A DNA stretch of 64,000 nucleotides from Streptomyces sp. XD-27 (GTDB lineage Bacteria > Actinomycetota > Actinomycetes > Streptomycetales > Streptomycetaceae), in assembly GCF_030553055.1 (NCBI RefSeq), contig NZ_CP130713.1, positions 5,580,001 to 5,644,000 of the forward strand, written 5' to 3'. Below, piece after piece: positions 54,282 through 62,670 of the stretch; position 1 is the stretch's first letter, and every line of letters begins with the position of its first letter. A model generated the notes under the pieces. That model made no database searches and was not told where the DNA came from. It was given only the letters and a program-made list of their open reading frames with translations. The position numbers and the translations under genes were made by a program.

Positions 54282-55982
54282 ATGGACGCTGACGCGATCG
54301 AAGAGGGCCGCCGCCGCTGGCAAGCCCGGTACGACGCCTCCCGCAAGCGGGACGCGGATTTCACCACGCTCTCCGGAGATCCCGTCGAGCCCGTCTACGG
54401 ACCCGCGCCGGGCGATGTGTACGAGGGCTTCGAGCGGATCGGCTGGCCCGGCGAGTACCCGTTCACCCGCGGCCTGTACGCGACCGGCTACCGGGGCCGC
54501 ACCTGGACCATCCGCCAGTTCGCCGGCTTCGGCAACGCCGAGCAGACCAACGAGCGCTACAAGATGATCCTGGCCAACGGCGGCGGCGGGCTGAGCGTCG
54601 CGTTCGACATGCCGACCCTGATGGGCCGCGACTCCGACGACCCCCGCTCGCTCGGCGAGGTCGGCCACTGCGGTGTCGCCATCGACTCGGCCGCCGACAT
54701 GGAGGTCCTGTTCAAGGACATCCGGCTCGGCGACGTCACCACCTCCATGACGATCTCCGGCCCGGCCGTGCCGGTCTTCTGCATGTACATCGTCGCGGCC
54801 GAGCGGCAGGGCGTCGACCCGGCCGTCCTCAACGGCACGCTGCAGACCGACATCTTCAAGGAGTACATCGCGCAGAAGGAGTGGCTCTTCCAGCCCGAGC
54901 CGCACCTGCGCCTGATCGGCGACCTGATGGAGCACTGCACGCGCGGCATCCCCGCGTACAAGCCGCTCTCGGTCTCCGGCTACCACATCCGCGAGGCGGG
55001 CGCGACGGCCGCGCAGGAGCTGGCGTACACCCTCGCCGACGGCTTCGGGTACGTCGAGCTCGGCCTCTCCCGGGGCCTGGACGTGGACACCTTCGCGCCC
55101 GGCCTGTCCTTCTTCTTCGACGCGCACCTCGACTTCTTCGAGGAGATCGCCAAGTTCCGCGCGGCCCGCCGTATCTGGGCCCGCTGGATGCGCGACGTGT
55201 ACGGAGCCAGGACCGACAAGGCGCAGTGGCTGCGCTTCCACACGCAGACGGCCGGCGTCTCCCTCACCGCACAGCAGCCGTACAACAACGTCGTCCGCAC
55301 GGCGGTGGAGGCCCTGTCGGCCGTGCTCGGCGGCACGAACTCGCTGCACACCAACGCCCTGGACGAGACCCTGGCCCTGCCCAGCGAGCAGGCCGCGGAG
55401 ATCGCCCTGCGCACCCAGCAGGTGCTCATGGAGGAGACCGGCGTCGCCAACGTCGCCGACCCGCTGGGCGGCTCCTGGTACGTCGAGGCGCTGACCGACC
55501 GGATCGAGGCCGACGCCGAGAAGATCTTCGACCAGATCAAGGAGCGCGGTCTGCGGGCGCACCCGGACGGCCGGCACCCCATCGGCCCGATGACCAGCGG
55601 CATCCTGCGCGGCATCGAGGACGGCTGGTTCACCGGCGAGATAGCGGAATCCGCCTTCCGCTACCAGCGGGCCCTGGAGAAGGACGAGAAGCGGGTCGTC
55701 GGCGTCAACTGCCACGAGGGCTCCGTCACCGGTGACCTGGAGATCCTGCGCGTCAGCCACGAGGTCGAGCGCGAGCAGGTGCGGGTGCTCGCCGCGCGCA
55801 AGGCCGCCCGCGACGACGCGGCGGTCCGCGCCGCCCTGGACGCGATGCTGGCCGCCGCCCGCGACGGCTCGAACATGATCGAGCCGATGCTGGACGCGGT
55901 CCGCGCGGAGGCGACGCTCGGCGAGATCTGCGGGGTGCTGCGCGACGAGTGGGGCGTCTACACGGAGCCCGCGGGCTTCTGA
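54282..55982 (+). CDS. icmA: Isobutyryl-CoA mutase large subunit
   Basis: A 566-residue catalytic subunit that, with adenosylcobalamin bound by the small IcmB subunit, interconverts isobutyryl-CoA and butyryl-CoA. The length equals the known IcmA and the N-terminus [18 protein letters not shown] is diagnostic. It has the mutase barrel but no C-terminal B12-binding domain. IcmB is not next to it or elsewhere in the window. ATG 54282 lacks a ribosome site and lies just after a palindromic operator that contains a possible -10 box, so leaderless initiation is plausible. MeaB and the cobalamin adenosyltransferase in this window are likely helpers. It supplies butyryl-CoA for polyketides and valine catabolism. 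Confidence 0.94.
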   Translation: MDADAIEEGRRRWQARYDASRKRDADFTTLSGDPVEPVYGPAPGDVYEGFERIGWPGEYPFTRGLYATGYRGRTWTIRQFAGFGNAEQTNERYKMILANGGGGLSVAFDMPTLMGRDSDDPRSLGEVGHCGVAIDSAADMEVLFKDIRLGDVTTSMTISGPAVPVFCMYIVAAERQGVDPAVLNGTLQTDIFKEYIAQKEWLFQPEPHLRLIGDLMEHCTRGIPAYKPLSVSGYHIREAGATAAQELAYTLADGFGYVELGLSRGLDVDTFAPGLSFFFDAHLDFFEEIAKFRAARRIWARWMRDVYGARTDKAQWLRFHTQTAGVSLTAQQPYNNVVRTAVEALSAVLGGTNSLHTNALDETLALPSEQAAEIALRTQQVLMEETGVANVADPLGGSWYVEALTDRIEADAEKIFDQIKERGLRAHPDGRHPIGPMTSGILRGIEDGWFTGEIAESAFRYQRALEKDEKRVVGVNCHEGSVTGDLEILRVSHEVEREQVRVLAARKAARDDAAVRAALDAMLAAARDGSNMIEPMLDAVRAEATLGEICGVLRDEWGVYTEPAGF

Positions 55983-55990
55983 CGCCGGGT

Positions 55991-56031
55991 CATGGCCCGC
56001 CTGAGCCTCCTATGGGATCATGCGGGCCATG
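55991..56031. promoter_or_regulatory. Inverted repeat over the start of the TTA-containing gene
   Basis: CATGGCCCGC (55991-56000) and GCGGGCCATG (56022-56031) are perfectly complementary. The second arm contains the ATG at 56029. It could be an operator, or an mRNA hairpin masking the start codon. Confidence 0.5.
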
Positions 56032-57534
56032 CGGCGGCCTCCGTATGACCAACGTGTCCTCGCACTGATAGAAGTCCGCGGCGGGGCGCGCGAGTGGAAG
56101 GAGGCCGAAGCGCTCTTCGCGACCCACGGCTGGCCTCTCATCGACGCGTTCCCCTGCGGGCAGGGTCCGTCCCTGGGCCTGCTGCCCGCCGACCCCTCAT
56201 CGCGCCTGTACGCCGTCGAGGTGCGGCTCTACGGTGCGGCCTACCGGGCGGAGCGAGGCGCGGTCTGGCGCGTGCAGCGGGCGGCGAGGTCGGCACGGCT
56301 GACGATGTACGTGCGGCGTGCCGAGCGGCTGATCCGGGAACGGGAGCAACTGCCGGAGTGGCGGGTCCACACCACGGCCCACCGGGCCTTGGGCCCGCGA
56401 CTGCGCACGCGGGTCGACCGGCGGATGGGGCGCTACGACACCGGGGCCATCACGCTGGGCACGCCCAGGGAGGCATTACGACTGTCCCGGATGGCGGTGC
56501 CGGGCGGCCCGGGCGCCCGCACCGACGTCGCCGTACGCCCGTTGGACGAGCGGTGGAGCGACCGGGGCCGGTTGGCCGACCCCAGGGAGAAGGTGACGGC
56601 CTTCCTCGCGGTGGTGTACTCCTGCCTCCTCGCCGCGGTGAGCGTGGGCACCGACCGGTTCCCCTGGGCCGTCCTGTGCGCCCTGGCGACGTGCGCGGTC
56701 ATGTGGGCGGGAAGCGCTCTGCAGCGCGGCGGCCGCGACAACGCCGGTGCGGTCACCATCGTCCTCGGCGTCACCTGCTTCCTCGCCTCCATCATCGTGG
56801 TGTCGGGTGGGCGCATGCCCGAGATGACCGGCCCCGCGGCGTCGTCGACATGGGCCGTCCCCCTGATCGCCGGGGTGGGCTACGGCCTGTGGTTCATGGC
56901 CCGGCGCTGGACCTGGGGCGAGTGGGTGGCCTGGGCCGTACCGCTGGTCGTGTCGGTGGTCGTCTCCACGCTCCTGGGCGCGGGCTCCGTCCTCCACGCG
57001 CTCTATGCCGAATCCCTCTCCCTGACCGCGGACGATCTCGACGTCCCCGGGGTGTGGCAGGCCCTGTCGGCGGCCAAGCTGCTGACGTACCTGGTCCTGG
57101 TGCTGGTCGTGCCCGCCCTGTGGGGCGTCGCCAAGCATCTGCACTACGTGGGTCCGACGGAGCGGTTCAACGGCTTCTTCTACATCGTCATGCTCGTCCT
57201 GTGCGTCTCCGGCGTCTCCGCACTCGCCGCCCACTACGCCGCCAGCGGTGCGCAGGCGACCATCGCCGCCGCCAAGCAGCGCAGGCCCGCGCCCGGCTAC
57301 TTCGGCGTCGAGCCCGAGTGGACCTGCGTACAGCCGACCGTCCCGGCCGCGCGGCTGCCGGGCGAGGGCGGGCGCCTCGATCCGGCGCGGCCGTATCTGC
57401 TCATGGGGGTCGCCGGCGGCAGCGCCGTACTGCTGAGCCCGGGCAGCGGGGAGCCGCTCAAGCTGCCCGCGTCCAGGGTGCGGCTCGTCCCGGCGGAGTC
57501 GGGCCGCGTCACGTGCGGGGATCGGCGGGCGTGA
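56020..57534 (+). CDS. Hypothetical multi-pass membrane protein with a TTA codon
   Basis: A 504-residue protein (501 if it starts at the second ATG, 56029). The N-terminal ~190 residues are soluble and Arg-rich. Then come about six hydrophobic segments (near 195-235, 243-260, 275-292, 300-325, 345-365, 382-402), and an exterior C-terminal ~100 residues. I do not recognise a family. Leu codon TTA at 56476-56478 is rare in Streptomyces and is read by the bldA tRNA, predicting expression only in developing or late cultures. It is the only TTA codon I found among the assigned genes. The 3' end overlaps the convergent TetR gene by 26 bp. Confidence 0.7.
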   Translation: MRAMRRPPYDQRVLALIEVRGGAREWKEAEALFATHGWPLIDAFPCGQGPSLGLLPADPSSRLYAVEVRLYGAAYRAERGAVWRVQRAARSARLTMYVRRAERLIREREQLPEWRVHTTAHRALGPRLRTRVDRRMGRYDTGAITLGTPREALRLSRMAVPGGPGARTDVAVRPLDERWSDRGRLADPREKVTAFLAVVYSCLLAAVSVGTDRFPWAVLCALATCAVMWAGSALQRGGRDNAGAVTIVLGVTCFLASIIVVSGGRMPEMTGPAASSTWAVPLIAGVGYGLWFMARRWTWGEWVAWAVPLVVSVVVSTLLGAGSVLHALYAESLSLTADDLDVPGVWQALSAAKLLTYLVLVLVVPALWGVAKHLHYVGPTERFNGFFYIVMLVLCVSGVSALAAHYAASGAQATIAAAKQRRPAPGYFGVEPEWTCVQPTVPAARLPGEGGRLDPARPYLLMGVAGGSAVLLSPGSGEPLKLPASRVRLVPAESGRVTCGDRRA

Positions 57535-58204
57535 CCCCGCCCGCCGCGGCCGCGAGCCCGTGCAGCAGAAGCGTGGTGAAGCCGCGTGACCACTCCGCGT
57601 CGACGCGCTCCCCGCTGACCAGCGCGCGGTGCACCACCGCACCCGCGATCACGTCGAAGATCAGGTCGGCGGTCCTGGCCGCCGTCGCCGGGTCCGTCTC
57701 GCGGGGCAGCTCCCCGCGGGCCTGGGCGCGTTCGCGGCCGACCAGCACCAGGTGCTTCTGGCGGTCCACGATCGCCGTGCGGATGCGGTCGCGCAGGGCC
57801 TCGTCGCGGGTGGACTCGGCGACGACCGCCATCAGCGCCGTCCGGGTCTCGGGGCGCTCCAGCAGGCTGGCGAAGCTCAGCACCACCGCTTCGATGTCGG
57901 CCTGGAGACTGCCGAGGTCGGGCAGCTCCAGGTGCTCGTCGAAGACGGCCGCCACCGCGTCCACGACCAGCTCGTTCTTGTTCGCCCAGCGGCGGTACAG
58001 CGTGGTCTTGGCGACCCCGGCGCGGGCCGCGACATCCCCCATCGACAGCTTCGACCAGCCCAGCTCCACCAGCGCGGCGCGGGTCGCGTCCAGGATGGCG
58101 CGATCGGCGTCGGCGCTGCGGGGGCGGCCGGTGCGACGGGGGACGGGCTCATGGCCGCGACGATACCCGCCAGTACGGCCACCGGCCGGGGTGAGGCAGA
58201 TCAC
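57509..58204 (-). CDS. TetR/AcrR family transcriptional regulator
   Basis: A 231-residue repressor. After an N-terminal Arg/Gly-rich ~25 residues, the helix-turn-helix reads ILDATRAALVELGWSKLSMGDVAARAGVAKTTLYRRWANKNELV. The rest is the helical ligand-binding domain. GTG 58204 is the only in-frame start giving a full domain, but the precise start is uncertain. A perfect palindrome at 58241-58257 upstream is its probable operator. Its 3' end overlaps the convergent TTA gene by 26 bp. Confidence 0.88.
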   Translation of the reverse strand: MICLTPAGGRTGGYRRGHEPVPRRTGRPRSADADRAILDATRAALVELGWSKLSMGDVAARAGVAKTTLYRRWANKNELVVDAVAAVFDEHLELPDLGSLQADIEAVVLSFASLLERPETRTALMAVVAESTRDEALRDRIRTAIVDRQKHLVLVGRERAQARGELPRETDPATAARTADLIFDVIAGAVVHRALVSGERVDAEWSRGFTTLLLHGLAAAAGGVTPADPRT

Positions 58205-58240
58205 CGTCGCACCCTGGCGGGGCGCGGGCGCTTGCAGTTA

Positions 58241-58257
58241 CGCTACGACGCGTAGCG
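58241..58257. promoter_or_regulatory. Perfect palindromic operator upstream of the TetR gene
   Basis: CGCTACG-ACG-CGTAGCG, 7-bp perfect arms with 3-bp spacer, 37 bp before the TetR start. This form is usual for TetR/AcrR autoregulatory sites. It may also influence the divergent thioredoxin-like gene. Confidence 0.7.
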
Positions 58258-58414
58258 AAAGAGTGATGACCACTGGCGCCAGGTGGGGACCGGGCGCGTT
58301 CGTTCCAAGTTTCACCATCGCGGCCCGCATTCCGGTAGGCGATGCGTACCAGAGTGTGCGGGCGTCGGGCACGCTGTTTTTTCGATCGCCGCGTGGAGGG
58401 GGGAGGATAGGGCC

Positions 58415-59374
58415 ATGCAGCCACGGAACATGTCCATGAGTGGAGTGGTCGACCTCGCCGCGGTGAAGGCGGCCGGGGAGGCGAGGCAGAAGGCGGAGCA
58501 GGCGCGCGCCCAGGCGGCGCGTACCGGTGCCCCCGCGCCCTCCCGTCTGGTGATCGACGTCGACGAGGCGGGGTTCCAGCAGGAGATCCTCCAGCGCTCC
58601 ACCGAGGTCCCGGTCGTGATCGACTTCTGGGCCGAGTGGTGCGAGCCGTGCAAGCAGCTCGGCCCGCTGCTGGAGCGGCTGGCGCAGGAGTACGCCGGCA
58701 AGTTCGTCCTCGCGAAGATCGACGTCGACGCCAACCAGATGCTCTTCCAGCAGTTCGGCGTGCAGGGCATCCCCGCGGTCTTCGCGGTGGTGGCCGGGCA
58801 GCCGATCCCGCTGTTCCAGGGGGCGGCCCCCGAAGCGCAGATCCGGCAGGTGCTGGACCAGCTGATCCAGGCCGCCGAGCAGCAGTTCGGCATCGTCGGC
58901 GCGCCGGTGGACGCGGAGGCGCAGGGCGCGGAGCCCGCGGCCGCCCAGCCCGCGTCCCCGTACGACGGCGCGCTCGCCGCCGCGCACGCGGCGCTGGACG
59001 CGGGCGACCTCGGCGGCGCGGTGCAGGCGTACAGCAACGTGCTGACCGACGACCCGGGCAACACCGAGGCCAGGCTGGGTCTGGCTCAGGCCAAGCTGCT
59101 CCAGCGGGTGCAGGGCATGGACCCGCAGGTCGTACGCAAGGCGGCGGCCGACGCCCCGGCCGACGTGGCGGCGCAGATCGCGGCCGCTGATCTGGACCTG
59201 GTGGGCGGTCATGTCGAGGACGCCTTCGGGCGGCTGGTCGACACCGTGAAGCGGACGGTGGGTGACGACCGGGAGAAGTCCCGGGTGCATCTGCTGGAGC
59301 TCTTCGAGGTGATCGGCGCCGAGGACCCCCGGGTGGTCACGGCCCGTAGCGCCCTCGCCCGCGTCCTGTTCTGA
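58415..59374 (+). CDS. Thioredoxin-domain protein with TPR region (YbbN/CnoX-like)
   Basis: A 319-residue cytosolic protein. A charged N-terminal helix (10-40) is followed by a thioredoxin domain (about 45-150) with the active site WCEPCK (Cys76, Cys79) and the cis-Pro loop VQGIPAV. The C-terminal ~130 residues form TPR-like helices and match the co-chaperone YbbN/CnoX pattern, where the domain rescues oxidised client proteins. ATG 58415 follows GGAGGGGGGAGG. It lies upstream of the DUF6230 operon, as in S. coelicolor. Confidence 0.92.
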   Translation: MQPRNMSMSGVVDLAAVKAAGEARQKAEQARAQAARTGAPAPSRLVIDVDEAGFQQEILQRSTEVPVVIDFWAEWCEPCKQLGPLLERLAQEYAGKFVLAKIDVDANQMLFQQFGVQGIPAVFAVVAGQPIPLFQGAAPEAQIRQVLDQLIQAAEQQFGIVGAPVDAEAQGAEPAAAQPASPYDGALAAAHAALDAGDLGGAVQAYSNVLTDDPGNTEARLGLAQAKLLQRVQGMDPQVVRKAAADAPADVAAQIAAADLDLVGGHVEDAFGRLVDTVKRTVGDDREKSRVHLLELFEVIGAEDPRVVTARSALARVLF

Positions 59375-59396
59375 TCGATCACACCGACGACGCCTG

Positions 59397-59436
59397 AGCG
59401 GCCGCGCTTTACCAAAACTTGGTAATCGCGGCCGCT
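59397..59436 (+). terminator. Hairpin after the thioredoxin-like gene, containing an inner palindrome
   Basis: Outer 10-bp stem AGCGGCCGCG (59397-59406) with CGCGGCCGCT (59427-59436), and inner 7-bp stem TTACCAA-AAC-TTGGTAA (59409-59425). It starts 22 nt after the stop codon. The inner palindrome could also be an operator. Confidence 0.7.
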
Positions 59437-59949
59437 GTTACTTGCAGTAAGTGACAGCGGGTCATTTGCCCTACCATGCTGGACATGTCCGCTTCTTTCC
59501 TCCCTCCTCCTGGCGACCCTGCGTGCCGGGCCTCAACCCTCCCGCAGCAGTCCGGTTATCCGGCCGTTACTCGCTAGTAACGAACCCCTTGTGCCCCGGG
59601 CGCGAATGCACGACGATCGGCCACGCTCGGTCCTTCCCCAAAGCTCGGCATCCGGTCGGCGCTTTCCCGGGGAGCGGGTCCCCACCGGGCAGGCCGGCGG
59701 CAGTGGCGCCGGCCTTGGACAGGGGGGTCTCTGCCAGGCCGGCAGGGCCTGTCCATGAGGTTGCGCGAGAGCGTGGCCAGTGGTTGTCGCTCGGGGTGAT
59801 CGCCGGCTTTCTCGGTTCGCCTGCTTCGGTTCGCCGCAGGCATCCGGGGCGGGCGCTCTCCTTCCCGAGGACGTAGCACTTCTCCCATCCCAGGTTCGAG
59901 GTCACGCAAGGGCCCGACCGGAGATGTACGTCCGAGAAGGAGGAAAGTC
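59437..59949 (+). promoter_or_regulatory. Long leader of the DUF6230 operon with two related palindromes
   Basis: About 510 bp without a convincing gene; an open frame at 59451-59876 has no family features or ribosome site and is judged spurious. It contains TTACT-TGC-AGTAA (59438-59450) and CGTTACT-CGCT-AGTAACG (59565-59582), which share TTACTnGCnAGTAA-like symmetry, and a possible -10 TACCAT at 59472-59477. The rest is GC-rich and may form an untranslated leader. I could not match it to a known riboswitch. Confidence 0.5.
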
Positions 59950-60567
59950 ATGGAGTCCGTGGCTCGTGGCGGAACCAGATGGAAGCGGTTCGCCGTCGTC
60001 ATGGTGCCGAGCGTCGCTGCTACGGCCGCGATCGGAGTCGCCCTGTCCCAGGGTGTGCTCGCGGCGTCGTTCAGCGTGTCCGGCCAGCAGTTCAAGGTCA
60101 CCGCGAAGCAGCTCGACGGTGAGGGCTTCGTCCAGTACGGAGCCATGGAGGCACAGCACGGCGGGAAGAACATCCCGGTCGCCGTGTCGGCGTTCAAGAG
60201 CGCCAAGATCAAGGGTCTGTGCCAGTCGGTGGTGGTCCCGGTCCCGCTCTTCGGCGATGTGTCGCTGAAGCTGAAGGCCGGCGACGGCGACAAGCCGGTC
60301 GAGGCCAAGAACCTCTACATCGACCTCGACCAGCTCGACGCGGACGCGGTGTTCCGCGACATCAACATCGGTGTGTCGGCGAACGACACGACGAAGGGTC
60401 CCGGCATCAAGAAGGGCGACCGGGTCGTCCCCGGCTCCTTCGCGCAGGAAGCCGACTCGGCGACCCTGACCGACGTCAAGCAGACCGCCTGGGCCACCAG
60501 CGCGGGTACGTTCAAGCTCTCTGGCCTCTCCATGTCGGTGGCCAAGGGCAAGCACGAGTGCTTCTGA
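59950..60567 (+). CDS. DUF6230 family protein (often labelled cholesterol esterase)
   Basis: A 205-residue protein. A basic N-terminus and hydrophobic helix (about 16-38) suggest a membrane anchor or uncleaved signal. The remaining beta-rich domain contains FKVTAKQLDGEGFVQYGAM and KAGDGDKPVEAKNLYIDLDQL. Homologues in Streptomyces are historically named cholesterol esterase, but I see no Ser-hydrolase GxSxG motif. AAGGAGGAAAG precedes ATG 59950, a strong site that predicts high expression. First gene of a three-gene operon. Confidence 0.87.
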   Translation: MESVARGGTRWKRFAVVMVPSVAATAAIGVALSQGVLAASFSVSGQQFKVTAKQLDGEGFVQYGAMEAQHGGKNIPVAVSAFKSAKIKGLCQSVVVPVPLFGDVSLKLKAGDGDKPVEAKNLYIDLDQLDADAVFRDINIGVSANDTTKGPGIKKGDRVVPGSFAQEADSATLTDVKQTAWATSAGTFKLSGLSMSVAKGKHECF

Positions 60568-60692
60568 CGCGTTGAGTGCGGTGCGGTGAGGGGCAGGCGA
60601 CACCCGGCCCCTCACCCGTACCCCCCTCACCCGTCGCAACGCATGAACAACTTCCGATCGACAAGATCGCCAGCCCCAGGGAGCTGTTTTCG

Positions 60693-61223
60693 ATGAGTGC
60701 CGAGTCGCCGGGGGCGCGTGTCCGTATCAGTGGCTGGCGCCAGTCCTACCGTGAATGGCGCTGGCAGCGCCCGTTCTGGGCGGGCGCGCTGACGCTGCTG
60801 GGCGGACTGCCGATCGTGTACTTCCCCTACGCCAACCTCACCTTGGGTCAACTGACCGTCCGCATGGGCACCACCACCGGATCCGCATCGCTGATCATCG
60901 GCGTGCTGCTGATCGTGCTGGGCCTGACCATGTGGTTCCAGCCCGTCGTGCGGGTCTTCGCGGGCGTCGCGGCGATCCTGCTCGCCCTGGTCTCACTGGT
61001 CGTCTCCAACTTCGGGGGCTTCCTCCTCGGCTATCTCCTGGCGCTCTTCGGCGGCGCCATGGCCGTGGCCTGGGGCCCCGGCGAGGAGCCGAAGGCCCGG
61101 CCCGTGGAGCGAGCGGTGCCGGAGCCGGCGGGTGACGGGGTCGGCGAGGGCGCGTCGGAACCGGCGGGGGCCGGGACCGCGCCGGACCAGGAATCCAGGA
61201 ATGGGAGGCACCGTGCGGGGTGA
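60693..61223 (+). CDS. DUF6114 family membrane protein
   Basis: A 176-residue protein with four hydrophobic segments (about 25-45, 58-80, 83-100, 103-122) and a polar Pro/Glu/Gly-rich C-terminus. ATG 60693 follows AGGGAG; the in-frame extension upstream is not hydrophobic or conserved-looking. It follows the DUF6230 gene, the normal pairing in Streptomyces, and its 3' end overlaps the next gene by 11 nt. Function unknown. Confidence 0.85.
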   Translation: MSAESPGARVRISGWRQSYREWRWQRPFWAGALTLLGGLPIVYFPYANLTLGQLTVRMGTTTGSASLIIGVLLIVLGLTMWFQPVVRVFAGVAAILLALVSLVVSNFGGFLLGYLLALFGGAMAVAWGPGEEPKARPVERAVPEPAGDGVGEGASEPAGAGTAPDQESRNGRHRAG

Positions 61224-62550
61224 ACAGGAGCGGGGAGCCGGGGAGGAGGCAGCCGGCAGCCCGCGCCGAGCGAGGACAGGACCGCGGCACGCGGCACCGA
61301 AGAAGTCGGTGCTCACCCGCCTCCAGTTGCCCGCGGGCAAGGCGATAGCCCTGGCCGCCATGCCGACGGCGGTGCTGATGGGCATGGGGCTCACCCCCCA
61401 GCTCGCCAACGCCAGCCCCCGGGGCGCGGACGGCTTCAAGCCCGGTCCCTGCGTCACCCAGTCCGACGAACCGGACCAGGGCGACCAGCAGGACAAGGCC
61501 ACGAGCGACACGTCCGAGAACGACAAGCCCGGCGACGACAAGGACAAGGCCGGTACGTCCGGCGGGTCGACGGCGAAGCCGAGCGCCTCGCCGAGCCCGA
61601 CGCCCACGCCGCAGAAGCCCGCACCGGAGCAGTCCGAGCCGGCGAAGCCCGACCCGGAGCCGGCGCCCACCCAGCCGTCGGAGCCGACGGAGCCCAGCAC
61701 CGAACCGAGCACCGGCGAGAGCACCAACCCGCTCGACCCGCTGGGCCTCGGCGAGAAGCTGGAGGACCTGCTCGGCGGCGGGGACGACGACGAACAGCCG
61801 GCGGAGCCGAGCGCCTCGCCGAGCCCGACGCCCACGCCCACGACCAAGCCGTCCGACTCCGACGCCAAGAGCCCGGCCGACCAGGTCGACAAGGCGACGG
61901 ACGACGCGGCGAAGACGGCCGAGGACGCCACCGACACGGCGAAGGACACCACCGACAAGGCCACGGAGACAGCCGACAAGGCGAAGGACACGGCCGACAA
62001 GGCCACCCCGAAGCCGTCGCCCTCCGCCTCCTCCGAACCCGGCGCCGACGGCAAGGAGGGCTACCCCTGCCCGACCTTCGACGCCGACGCGTACAACAAC
62101 GCCAAGGCCGACCGGGCGGAGGCACTGCTCCCCGAGGACCCGTGGATCCTCAAGTCCAGCCGGCTGGGACTGCACGGCCTCAAGTACGACGGCATCGTCG
62201 AGGTCAAGACCCAGAGCGGGAAGGTCAAGAAGGTCCTGAAGTTCCGCGCTTCGGGCGTCGACATCGACGATCTGCACCAGCTGGTGAAGGGCCCCGGCGG
62301 TTCGACCCAGCACGTGGAGGCCCGCAAGGGCAGCCGCTCCACGATCCGGAACGGCGAGGTGACGATGTACACCGAGGAGCTGAGCGGAAAGCTGCTCGGC
62401 CTCATCCCGGTGACGTTCACTCCCAAGGCCCCGCCGCCGCTGACCCTGCCGGAGCTGTTCTTCACCGACGTGACGGTCATCCAGGCCGGCCAGTTCGGCG
62501 GCGACCTGACGGTGCCGGGCATGCACGGCTATCCGACCTACGACGACTGA
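61213..62550 (+). CDS. Secreted low-complexity protein of the DUF6230/DUF6114 operon
   Basis: A 445-residue exported protein. The N-terminus is long and basic, with a hydrophobic core around residues 45-65 and a likely cleavage after LANA (about 66). A ~220-residue region of Pro/Ser/Thr/Asp/Lys repeats follows, including PSASPSPTPTP twice and a KDTADKAT-type helical repeat. The C-terminal ~160 residues form a compact domain (from GYPCPTFDADAY) that resembles DUF6230-like beta domains only loosely. GTG 61213 has GGGAGG upstream. Its 5' end overlaps the DUF6114 gene. It probably works at the cell surface with the two upstream products. Confidence 0.78.
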   Translation: MRGEQERGAGEEAAGSPRRARTGPRHAAPKKSVLTRLQLPAGKAIALAAMPTAVLMGMGLTPQLANASPRGADGFKPGPCVTQSDEPDQGDQQDKATSDTSENDKPGDDKDKAGTSGGSTAKPSASPSPTPTPQKPAPEQSEPAKPDPEPAPTQPSEPTEPSTEPSTGESTNPLDPLGLGEKLEDLLGGGDDDEQPAEPSASPSPTPTPTTKPSDSDAKSPADQVDKATDDAAKTAEDATDTAKDTTDKATETADKAKDTADKATPKPSPSASSEPGADGKEGYPCPTFDADAYNNAKADRAEALLPEDPWILKSSRLGLHGLKYDGIVEVKTQSGKVKKVLKFRASGVDIDDLHQLVKGPGGSTQHVEARKGSRSTIRNGEVTMYTEELSGKLLGLIPVTFTPKAPPPLTLPELFFTDVTVIQAGQFGGDLTVPGMHGYPTYDD

Positions 62551-62603
62551 CGTCCCCCGACGACCCGTTCGGGAGCCGCAAGTCCCTCCTCAAGGAGGGC
62601 AAA

Positions 62604-62645
62604 CGCCTGTGGGCGCCACCCCGGTTGGGGCGGCGCCCACAGGCG
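62604..62645. terminator. Terminator between the secreted-protein gene and pyruvate kinase
   Basis: A perfect 14-bp stem CGCCTGTGGGCGCC (62604-62617) with 62632-62645, extended by CCCC/GGGG inside. A smaller CCCTCC/GGAGGG hairpin precedes it. It lies between convergent genes and may serve both. Confidence 0.88.
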
Positions 62646-62670
62646 CGTGCGGCGCGCGAGCGCGAGAGCG

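Noticed and set aside
59451..59876. 141-codon frame in the DUF6230 leader
   Set aside because: No ribosome site, no hydrophobic or domain pattern, Pro/Arg-rich; overlaps palindromes.
59437..59949. Riboswitch (cobalamin or cyclic-di-AMP type) in the long leader
   Set aside because: I could not find the conserved boxes of either class; a covariance-model search would be needed.
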